Shown: piece after piece, positions 1-5,079 of the stretch
How the letters are laid out: every line of letters begins with the position of its first letter
How positions within the stretch are numbered: the first letter of the stretch is position 1
Assembly: GCA_028691155.1 (NCBI GenBank)
Contig: JAQUZV010000130.1
Coordinates: forward strand, 1-6,563
Source of the DNA: Victivallales bacterium
GTDB lineage: Bacteria; Verrucomicrobiota; Lentisphaeria; Victivallales; SZUA-371
Length of the DNA stretch: 6,563 nucleotides
Reading direction: 5' to 3'
Notes under the pieces: generated by a model
Seen by the model: only the letters and a program-made list of their open reading frames with translations
The model's database searches: none
Told to the model about the DNA's origin: nothing
Position numbers and translations under genes: made by a program

Positions 1-951
1 GCTGTACGAAAAAGTGGCCTGACCGCCCGGCGCCAACGTCGTATTCGGCAGTAATCCGGCCGCCGACGCCGTTATAAAATCTTTTCCGGTAGCATCGGTA
101 TGCTGTTGCAACAACGGTTCGATGCCGACAAATGTACCCGTCTTGCCCGCCGGTTTCAGCAAACAGGCAAAGTATTTATTGCTGACTCCCAGCCATCGAA
201 CCGGCAAGGTCAGGGGCTGGTTGAACGCTTTCTCGCCCGGTTTCACCGCCACGGAAACCAGCTTGGTACTGAAGTAATCGACATTGAACACTTCGTTGCG
301 AACGCTTTCACCGGTCTGGTGAATCAACGGCGACAACGCCCCGGTCTCCAAAGCCACCCGTTCCAACGGCAACGGGCGACGGTCGGAGTTCTTGAGGGTG
401 AAGGTGTAATGCAGCTGAAAATTCTCCTCCAGTTTCCAGTTCTGGGTAATGGCCACCTCACGGTCGCCGCGACGGACCACACGATCCACGGTCAACGCCG
501 AATCGTCATTCCCAACCACGGCAACCTTCACGGTCCGCCACGTCGCACCATCCCGGAAACTCAAAATATGCTGCGCCGGATAACAGCGGAAAGTAACCGG
601 CGTTTTGCGATCGTTATTGAGAAAATTATTCAACCGGATTTCCCGGACAATCCCGTCATTGGGGTCGACAACCACGGTCGAAGCGGAATTTTTCAAGACC
701 ACGGGAGCCAGTTTCAGGAATTCCGGCTGCGGCGCCGGGGCTGGAGTCGGGGATTTTTCCCCGGAAGACGCCGGTTCCCCGGCCATGTCCGTCGCCGTTG
801 CCGCCGCCGCCGGTTTCCCGGCCGGAGCCGTCACGGCCGTCCGGGGCCGGGGAGGAGAAATCCAGCCTAAATGACGGCAAATCGGCTCCCAGGCCAAAAG
901 TAGTAAAACACAAACGGCAAAACCGACAATCGTAACTTTATCGAATTTCAC
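1..951 (-). CDS. yidC: Membrane protein insertase YidC, N-terminal 317 codons (3' end outside window)
   Basis: YidC (Oxa1/Alb3 family) inserts and folds inner-membrane proteins, alone or with SecYEG. The visible part is the N-terminal membrane segment (about residues 6-21), a linker rich in Ala, Pro, Gly and Thr (about 31-76), and then the beta-rich periplasmic domain found in Gram-negative YidC. The stretch at about 251-266, VRWLGVSNKYFACLLK, matches the family's conserved W-x-G-V-x-x-K-Y-F segment. The catalytic five-helix membrane core would lie beyond the left edge. The start is GTG at 951, chosen because GAGGG lies 6 bases upstream and an in-frame TGA sits three codons before it. It follows yidD after 24 bases and is probably co-transcribed with it. 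A long open frame on the opposite strand is a by-product of codon bias. The identification is firm from both sequence and gene order. Confidence 0.95.
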   Translation of the reverse strand, partial: MKFDKVTIVGFAVCVLLLLAWEPICRHLGWISPPRPRTAVTAPAGKPAAAATATDMAGEPASSGEKSPTPAPAPQPEFLKLAPVVLKNSASTVVVDPNDGIVREIRLNNFLNNDRKTPVTFRCYPAQHILSFRDGATWRTVKVAVVGNDDSALTVDRVVRRGDREVAITQNWKLEENFQLHYTFTLKNSDRRPLPLERVALETGALSPLIHQTGESVRNEVFNVDYFSTKLVSVAVKPGEKAFNQPLTLPVRWLGVSNKYFACLLKPAGKTGTFVGIEPLLQQHTDATGKDFITASAAGLLPNTTLAPGGQATFSYS

Positions 952-975
952 GAAATACCCTCAACTTGAAAAAAA

Positions 976-1206
976 TTATTTCCCGCAGCCGCGACGGGAA
1001 CGCGGCAACTCCGGCACCGGATCGTATCCGCCTTTGCAAAACGGCTGGCAGCGCAACAATCGCCATACCGTCAACCATCCGCCGCGCCAGGCGCCGTAAC
1101 GTTTGATTGCCTCGACCGCATAATGGGAACACGTCGGAGTAAAACGGCAGACTGGCGGCAACCACGGGGAGACGATCTTCTGATAGATCCGAATAGCAAA
1201 CAACAT
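976..1206 (-). CDS. yidD: Membrane protein insertion efficiency factor YidD
   Basis: YidD is a small membrane-associated protein that assists insertion of inner-membrane proteins and is usually encoded between rnpA and yidC, as here. The 76-residue product carries the family signature: IYQKIVSPWLPP, then CRFTPTCSHYAVEAIKRYG (about 20-38), and RCQPFCKGGYDPVP (about 52-65), with cysteines at 20, 26, 53 and 57. The length is normal for a compact member. The start is uncertain. ATG at 1206 is used here, although its upstream GGA is weak. A TTG at 1224 overlaps the rnpA stop (TTGA), has GAGAAG 9 bases upstream, and would add six residues (SPAGI region), giving a hydrophobic start closer to many homologues. 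The frame stays open further upstream inside rnpA, but that part looks like read-through of another gene. Confidence 0.93.
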   Translation of the reverse strand: MLFAIRIYQKIVSPWLPPVCRFTPTCSHYAVEAIKRYGAWRGGWLTVWRLLRCQPFCKGGYDPVPELPRSRRGCGK

Positions 1207-1220
1207 AATTCCGGCAGGAC

Positions 1221-1586
1221 TCAACAGGAAGGGCTTCTCAATTTCTGCGCTCTTCGCAACAGGTATTCCATCTCTTTCTGAACCTGCGGCTGCCGGCATC
1301 CGGCAATCGCTTTCCTGGGAATCACCACCATATGACATGGTTCAATCTCGGTTTTCAACAGCCGGAACGACTCCCAGACCAGACGTCTGGCCCGATTTCT
1401 GTCCACGGCTCTGCTACTGAATTTTCGCCCGCAAACCACGCCGGTTTTCAACCCGGCGTCCGGTGCGGCGGCAATCACTAAAATCATCAATCGCCCGACC
1501 TGCTTATGCCCTTTTTTCCGGACATAAGCGAATTCACTTCCCAGTCGCAAACGATTATATGGCTTGACGGTTTTTTTCAAAATCAC
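1221..1586 (-). CDS. rnpA: Ribonuclease P protein component
   Basis: This is the protein subunit of RNase P, which binds the catalytic RNA and helps cleave 5' leaders from pre-tRNAs. The 121-residue product has the usual length and the two family hallmarks: an N-terminal NRLRLGSEFAYVRKKG segment (11-26), and the RNR motif helix SSRAVDRNRARRLVWESFR (57-75), whose basic residues contact RNase P RNA. It sits 81 bases after rpmH and just before yidD, the classic order. The start is a GTG at 1586 with no clear Shine-Dalgarno. An in-frame TTG at 1580 has AGAAG 7 bases upstream and is a credible alternative that would remove two residues. A small hairpin lies in the rpmH-rnpA gap and may tune expression relative to the far more abundant L34. 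Confidence 0.94.
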   Translation of the reverse strand: MILKKTVKPYNRLRLGSEFAYVRKKGHKQVGRLMILVIAAAPDAGLKTGVVCGRKFSSRAVDRNRARRLVWESFRLLKTEIEPCHMVVIPRKAIAGCRQPQVQKEMEYLLRRAQKLRSPSC

Positions 1587-1617
1587 ACTTCTTACCGGTC
1601 AACTCCCGTTAAGCCGG

Positions 1618-1644
1618 GCAGATCACCTGCCACCGGCAATCTGC
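1618..1644 (-). promoter_or_regulatory. Stem-loop between rpmH and rnpA
   Basis: The 27-base element reads GCAGAT, then TGCC-GGT-GGCA, then GGTG, then ATCTGC on the minus strand: an outer 6-bp stem plus an inner 4-bp stem with a 3-base loop. No U-run follows, so it is not a standard intrinsic terminator. It could be an RNA-processing or partial attenuation element that lowers rnpA expression relative to rpmH. This role is an inference; only the pairing is seen. Confidence 0.4.
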
Positions 1645-1667
1645 ACTCATCGGCCCCGACATACGGT

Positions 1668-1802
1668 CTAGACCGCCAAACTGGTCCGACCCTTCTGACG
1701 CCGACGTCTCAGGACGTTACGGCCGCCGCGAGTCGCCATTCTCGCTCTGAATCCCAATTTCCGCTTCCGCGAAATCTTCGACGGTTGGTACGTTCTCTTC
1801 AT
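1668..1802 (-). CDS. rpmH: 50S ribosomal protein L34
   Basis: L34 is a small, very basic protein of the large ribosomal subunit. The 44-residue product starts MKRTYQPSKISRKRKLGFRA and continues with RMATRGGRNVLRRRRQKGR, an almost canonical L34 sequence of normal length. The start ATG at 1802 has the strong ribosome binding site AAGGAAGG 9 bases upstream, and the gene ends in TAG. The gene is missed by simple ORF listing because it is short. It opens the rpmH-rnpA-yidD-yidC cluster and is expected to be transcribed from a promoter in the AT-rich spacer to its right. In many bacteria dnaA is the divergent or adjacent neighbour; here the upstream neighbour is a radical SAM gene in the same direction. 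Confidence 0.97.
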   Translation of the reverse strand: MKRTYQPSKISRKRKLGFRARMATRGGRNVLRRRRQKGRTSLAV

Positions 1803-1811
1803 CTTATATTT

Positions 1812-1819
1812 CCTTCCTT
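1812..1819 (-). promoter_or_regulatory. Ribosome binding site of rpmH
   Basis: AAGGAAGG on the minus strand lies 9 bases before the rpmH ATG. This strong site fits a highly expressed ribosomal protein gene and fixes the start codon. Confidence 0.8.
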
Positions 1820-1950
1820 AACTTAAAGTTGCCGTTGTTACCGGGCTCGCCCCTGACCGTTTTCCGGCCGCGCCCCGCGCCTTATCGATTTTCCATATGC
1901 CTGCCGTTACAGCGTTGCATGATAATCCATTATGAAAAAACACGAACCGC

Positions 1951-1978
1951 ACTTTACATCAGTTTTGGGGTTATTCAA
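1951..1978 (-). promoter_or_regulatory. Candidate sigma-70-type promoter for rpmH cluster
   Basis: On the minus strand TTGAAT (1978-1973) is followed after 16 bases by TAAAGT (1956-1951), a partial match to the TTGACA/TATAAT consensus. It would give a leader of roughly 140 bases before rpmH. The match is weak, and it is proposed mainly because the AT-rich spacer must hold a promoter for the ribosomal gene. Confidence 0.25.
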
Positions 1979-2028
1979 GTAAAATGGCGATAAAACCGCT
2001 AAAAAAGCGCGTTCCCCTGCCCGTCCGT

Positions 2029-3321
2029 CTACTCTTCGCGCCCCGTCACCATACGAAAATAGTCCGGCAGTTTTTCCCGGCCGATTTCGGCACAGAGGCG
2101 ACAACTGATTTCCGGCGGCAACGGATATTGTCCCGCCGTCGCCGCCGCCGCATTGATCCGGCGGTAATGCCGTTGCAGGAAACAGTGTCGGCGGGGATTG
2201 CCCATCGCCTCGGACATCCGTGTCCAGATCGCGGCAAACGGTTCCCGGGTGACATTGCCGAAACTCAACGGCGTGAAATCGCAGGGGCAAACCTCTCCGG
2301 CGGCATCGATATAGAGGTGCTGGGTCCCGCCGCCGCAACCAAACAATTCCGGACTCTCTATCTCATTGAAAGCACAGACCTTGGGGCGAAGGCCACGCCG
2401 GTTGACACCGCGATGGAAATCCCGCAGCACCGCCACGTGTTCCGGTTGCAGCAACATCTCTTCCGGCACCTCTTTCCACCGCCCGCAGGGCATCGGCTCC
2501 ACCAGCCGCAATTCGTTCACGCCCCATTGCCCGGCCAGATGATGCAGTCGTTCGAAATCGCGGTTCTCGACCAGAAAACGCCGCGCCACGCAACCGATCA
2601 TGGTATAAAAGCCCTGTGCCGCCGCCAGCCTTATCGCCGCCACCGCCGTATCGTAAGCCTGCTCACTGTTTCGGAAACGGTTGCATGTCGCCGCATCGGG
2701 ATGATCCAGACTGATGCAGACCGCCCATAACCCGGCGTCGCGCAGCCGCGACGCCGTTGCCGCATCGAAACCGGCGCCGGAACTGAACAGAATCGTGGCC
2801 GCGCCGCCGTCGGACGCGGTCGCCACCAGTTCCGGCAGGTCCGGCCGCGTCAACGGTTCGCCGCCGGTAAAACCGACGATGCTGACGCCGGAAGCCAATA
2901 ATTCCGTCACCGTCTGCCGCCACTGCTCCGTAGTAATATTGCCATGACCGCGGGCTTTGGCGCTGCAATGCGGGCAGTCGAACGGACAGGCGGCGGTTAC
3001 CGCGAGAAAGGCCGAAACCGGACTGAGACGGCGACCGCTGAGCAGATTTTCGAACATGCGGTCGAACGCCCGCGACGGAAACGGCGGCAAAAATGAATTC
3101 AACACCCATTGTCCGTGATGCCGGGTCAAATTCTCGCCGCTCAGCCAGTGCCGGGCCAACTGCCAGGCGGGCCGCAACGAACCGCGCGCCACCCGGCGGT
3201 CGGCGGCATCGGGCATCCGCCGCTTGCCCTGACGTCGCAATGTCGCCAGCACCCGCAACGGCGTACGGGTGATACGCGGATCGGCAAAGATCCGCAATAA
3301 TTTCCATCCCTGCAGGTTCAT
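2029..3321 (-). CDS. Radical SAM protein with SPASM-like C-terminal cysteine cluster
   Basis: This 430-residue enzyme has the radical SAM signature CPFDCPHC (Cys112, Cys116, Cys119), which binds the [4Fe-4S] cluster that cleaves S-adenosylmethionine. It is followed by the SAM-binding GGEP (153-156) and a SLD strand motif (204-206). The C-terminal region has CGGGTQHLYIDAAGEVCPC (329-347), and further cysteines at 316, 380, 407 and 410 (SCRLC). This layout resembles SPASM/twitch domains, which hold auxiliary Fe-S clusters in peptide- and carbohydrate-modifying enzymes. About 100 residues precede the radical SAM core, longer than usual, and contain no clear domain. The ATG at 3321 has AAAGGAG 10 bases upstream and overlaps the methyltransferase stop by ATGA, so the two are translationally coupled. 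The substrate cannot be told; peptide modification or a lipid/cofactor step are both possible. Confidence 0.9.
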   Translation of the reverse strand: MNLQGWKLLRIFADPRITRTPLRVLATLRRQGKRRMPDAADRRVARGSLRPAWQLARHWLSGENLTRHHGQWVLNSFLPPFPSRAFDRMFENLLSGRRLSPVSAFLAVTAACPFDCPHCSAKARGHGNITTEQWRQTVTELLASGVSIVGFTGGEPLTRPDLPELVATASDGGAATILFSSGAGFDAATASRLRDAGLWAVCISLDHPDAATCNRFRNSEQAYDTAVAAIRLAAAQGFYTMIGCVARRFLVENRDFERLHHLAGQWGVNELRLVEPMPCGRWKEVPEEMLLQPEHVAVLRDFHRGVNRRGLRPKVCAFNEIESPELFGCGGGTQHLYIDAAGEVCPCDFTPLSFGNVTREPFAAIWTRMSEAMGNPRRHCFLQRHYRRINAAAATAGQYPLPPEISCRLCAEIGREKLPDYFRMVTGREE

Positions 3322-4181
3322 CGGGGTCGAACTCCTTTAATGGTAATAAAATGATGCTCTAGCGGACGCGAATCGGCGGCCAGTTCCTCTTCGAACCGCG
3401 CCGCCAGTTCTGGGTCTTCCGGCAACGGCAACACGGCGTCGAAACCGGCCAAAACCCCGGTTTTCAGCAGCCACGCCAGCGACGGAGGAGCCCCCGACTC
3501 CGGCGGCGCAACCGCAATGCATCCTTCCTCAACCAGTTCCGGCCTCAAACCATGTCGCCGCAACATTTTCTCCACCGTGGCCCGGTCGCGGGGAAATCGC
3601 GGCCACAGCGCCTTGCGGACCTTGTCTGGATATGCCGCCAGGCAGCGGCGATAGGCTCGAAACACCGGGGCCAGCGTATCGGCATAGTTGACCGTAAACA
3701 CCAACATACCGCCGGGGGCCAGGACCCGGGCGGCGGCGGCAATCAACCGGTCCGGCACGCTGTAACCGATGGCCCAGGCCGAAACAATCAGTGCCGCCGC
3801 GCCGTCGGGCTTTCGCCGCAGAAAGGACAGCATATCTGCCGTTTTCAGGGTGGCGCAGAGACCGCGCCGCCGCGCCTCGGCGACCATCTGCGGCGAGATG
3901 TCCACTCCGGTCACGTCCGCCGCCGGATAACGCTGTACCAACGCCGCCGTCAGGTAACCGGTGCCGCAGCCGAGATCGAAAACCGCCCCGGAAATATCAT
4001 CCGGCAGCGCCGCGATCAGGCGGTCGGTCACCGGGATCAACCGGCACAGCCAGTTGGCGTCATAGTCGTGGGCCAGACGGTCATAACCGGCGGCCACGTC
4101 CTGCGGCGTCAGCCAACGCCGGGCAAGCACGTGCCCCAGCATCCTCAGATTCAGCCGGAGGCAATCGCCGTAACGCCGCAT
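3318..4181 (-). CDS. Class I SAM-dependent methyltransferase
   Basis: This 287-residue protein has the Rossmann-type methyltransferase core. Motif I is VFDLGCGTGYL (67-77), the acidic ribose-binding residue lies in TGVDIS (91-96), and a late-motif APGGMLVF sits at about 155-162. A preceding YDRLAHDYDANW (33-44) resembles the UbiE/BioC/Methyltransf_11 type that acts on small molecules or carrier-bound substrates. The first 25 residues are basic. The start chosen is ATG at 4181, because it overlaps the stop of the upstream small gene as TAATG. There is no Shine-Dalgarno, so initiation probably depends on ribosomes ending the small gene. A GTG at 4202 in the same frame would add seven residues, but it also lacks a binding site and would overlap the peptide gene. 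The stop overlaps the radical SAM start by ATGA. The substrate is unknown. Confidence 0.9.
   Translation of the reverse strand: MRRYGDCLRLNLRMLGHVLARRWLTPQDVAAGYDRLAHDYDANWLCRLIPVTDRLIAALPDDISGAVFDLGCGTGYLTAALVQRYPAADVTGVDISPQMVAEARRRGLCATLKTADMLSFLRRKPDGAAALIVSAWAIGYSVPDRLIAAAARVLAPGGMLVFTVNYADTLAPVFRAYRRCLAAYPDKVRKALWPRFPRDRATVEKMLRRHGLRPELVEEGCIAVAPPESGAPPSLAWLLKTGVLAGFDAVLPLPEDPELAARFEEELAADSRPLEHHFITIKGVRPR
3332..3338 (-). promoter_or_regulatory. Ribosome binding site of radical SAM gene
   Basis: AAAGGAG on the minus strand, inside the end of the methyltransferase gene, lies 10 bases before the radical SAM ATG. It is the same heptamer as that used by the small peptide gene at the head of the set, so the two share initiation strength. 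Confidence 0.7.
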
Positions 4182-4264
4182 TAAATCGGACCGCAACCGC
4201 ACATGATCACCATACTGGCAGCAATAATCAGACCAATCAACGTCAATTTGCTTTGCGAGGTCAT
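4181..4264 (-). CDS. 27-residue hydrophobic peptide with Cys-Gly-Cys-Gly tail
   Basis: This short frame is below usual gene-finding cutoffs but has the best translation signals of the region: AAAGGAG 9 bases before ATG 4264, and a TAA that overlaps the methyltransferase ATG (TAATG). The peptide has a polar start with one Lys (MTSQSK), a hydrophobic stretch LTLIGLIIAASMVIM (7-21), and the tail CGCGPI with Cys22 and Cys24. It looks like a membrane-anchored or signal-peptide-like product. The residues before Cys22 (V-I-M) do not fit a good lipobox, since Met at -1 is unusual. Possibilities are a tiny lipoprotein, a membrane peptide partner, a substrate of the two downstream SAM enzymes, or a leader ORF whose only role is coupled translation. 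I know of no family with certainty. Coding status is well supported by signals; function is open. Confidence 0.68.
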   Translation of the reverse strand: MTSQSKLTLIGLIIAASMVIMCGCGPI

Positions 4265-4273
4265 TTTCACGTT

Positions 4274-4280
4274 CTCCTTT
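4274..4280 (-). promoter_or_regulatory. Ribosome binding site of the small peptide gene
   Basis: AAAGGAG on the minus strand lies 9 bases before the ATG of the 27-residue peptide. No other start codon is served by it: an in-frame GTG two codons earlier is too close. This is the main evidence that the small frame is translated. Confidence 0.75.
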
Positions 4281-4293
4281 GGGTTCGATAATT

Positions 4294-4345
4294 AAAAAAA
4301 ACCTGCTTCTCGGGCGAAAATTCCTTGCTCGTCGCTATTTTCGCC
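4294..4345 (-). terminator. Stem-loop plus T-run after the membrane-protein pair (atypical terminator)
   Basis: On the minus strand GGCGAAAAT (4345-4337) and ATTTTCGCC (4321-4313) form a perfect 9-bp stem with a 15-base loop. A run of eight T follows at 4301-4294, but 11 bases separate stem and run, so it is not a textbook intrinsic terminator. It lies 20 bases after the stop of the broken membrane gene and 30 bases before the binding site of the small peptide gene. It may end or attenuate transcription between the two units, or serve as a regulated leader of the three-gene set. Confidence 0.4.
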
Positions 4346-4365
4346 GCCGCCGGCGACTCATACCG

Positions 4366-5078
4366 TCATCGGGAAAAAATTCCCACTATGGTCAAACTCA
4401 ACACGCTCAATGCGCTGAAAAAGACAATGCACCCCAACTCCATCACCACCCCAATCAGCTGCTCCCGATTACGGTCGGAATGCGGCGTGAAAAAGTTGAG
4501 TACCAACAACCACGGCAGGACAAAAACGGCTGCACCGCCGAGATTGATGATCGTCAATATCATAACTTCAAAAACCATGACTATCAATGTCGTCTCCCCG
4601 AAACAGCCCGACCCGAAACGAATCACCCCCATTACCGTTACCGCCGCCAGCAACAGATATCCCGCCCGTTCAATTCCCTGCCCCGACGCATAGGCGCCAT
4701 GAAACAACAAGCCGCAAAGCGACGGCGCCAACAAACAAAGCCACGGCGACGGCATCGCGGACGCCAACGGACCCAGCGGCGAAAGCGGCGACGCTATGGC
4801 CGGCATGAACATCATGTCGCTTCGCCATTGCAGCAGCCAGATAACCACCCCGCCGAGCAACCCGCAGCCGCCGCCGATCAACGCCGCTTGCCACGCCGCA
4901 TCGCGTCCTTTCGCCACCAGGAAAATATCGATGAGCGCGGAATCGGGATGGACAAACTCACCCCCATAATGGCCCCGCGAATAACGGCATCCCAGCCGCC
5001 GAACAGCGCCGTCACGCCACCGACGACCGCACTTAACAGCAACAGCCACAGATACCGGCCATATTTACCCGCATTCAT
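4366..5078 (-). pseudogene. Frameshifted membrane-protein paralogue (broken by 2-base insertion)
   Basis: The start ATG at 5078 is one base after the stop of the upstream paralogue (TAAGATG), with GGGAGAG 11 bases before it. The first 47 residues (MNAGKYGRYLWLLLLSAVVG onward) include a membrane segment and GGWDAVIRGAI, nearly identical to the paralogue. The frame then runs into an unrelated Arg-rich tail and stops near 4878. The homologous continuation LIDIFLVAKGRDAAWQAAL restarts in another frame at 4935 and runs to 4366 with four to five further membrane segments. Aligning with the neighbour shows CCGCGC here against CCGC there, an extra CG at about 4936-4939. Removing it gives about 236 residues without the propeller domain of the neighbour. 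No slippery heptamer is seen, so a natural mutation or an assembly error is more likely than programmed shifting. Function unknown. Confidence 0.72.
4846..5005 (-). repeat. Tandem duplication, copy 1 (in the broken paralogue)
   Basis: This stretch matches 6406-6563 at the DNA level. By hand, 4861-4937 differs from 6421-6497 at 6 of 77 positions. The offset changes from 1560 to 1558 at the extra CG, which marks the frameshift. Flanks toward the left diverge, so the similarity is restricted to the part coding for the first two membrane segments and the GRDA-GGGCG motif. Confidence 0.8.
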
Positions 5079-5079
5079 C

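Larger units (their letters stand above)
1803..2028 (-). other. Intergenic spacer, rSAM gene to rpmH; likely rpmH leader and promoter region
   Basis: This 226-base non-coding stretch separates the radical SAM stop codon from rpmH. Its right half (about 1921-2010) is clearly more AT-rich than its surroundings, as expected of a promoter zone, while its left half is GC-rich and would be the 5' leader of the rpmH transcript. Near 1922-1933 is a short inverted repeat, ATAAT-CC-ATTAT. Just after the radical SAM stop there is only a 4-bp CGCT/AGCG stem around a T-run, which is not convincing as a terminator. I saw no DnaA boxes, tRNA or conserved RNA element here. The overlapping open frames on both strands lack start signals and are not supported. 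Confidence 0.5.

Noticed and set aside
100..870. 256-codon open frame on the plus strand opposite yidC
   Set aside because: It is wholly antisense to a clearly identified yidC, its protein is low-complexity and Arg-rich, and it has no binding site. It is a GC/codon-bias shadow.
1922..1933. ATAAT-CC-ATTAT inverted repeat as an operator
   Set aside because: Five-base AT-only arms are expected by chance in this AT-rich spacer, and it occurs once only.
1985..2010. Intrinsic terminator after the radical SAM gene
   Set aside because: Only a 4-bp stem around a T-run can be drawn, too weak to call.
1984..2730. 248-codon open frame on the plus strand opposite the radical SAM gene
   Set aside because: It is antisense to a gene with clear catalytic motifs; its product has no domain features and is rich in Arg, Pro and His.
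3552..4184. 210-codon open frame on the plus strand opposite the methyltransferase
   Set aside because: It is antisense to a gene with methyltransferase motifs and has no translation signals or domain features.
4920..4950. Programmed ribosomal frameshift as explanation for the split paralogue
   Set aside because: No slippery heptamer or stimulatory structure was evident at the junction, and the exact CG surplus relative to the neighbour points to a simple insertion.
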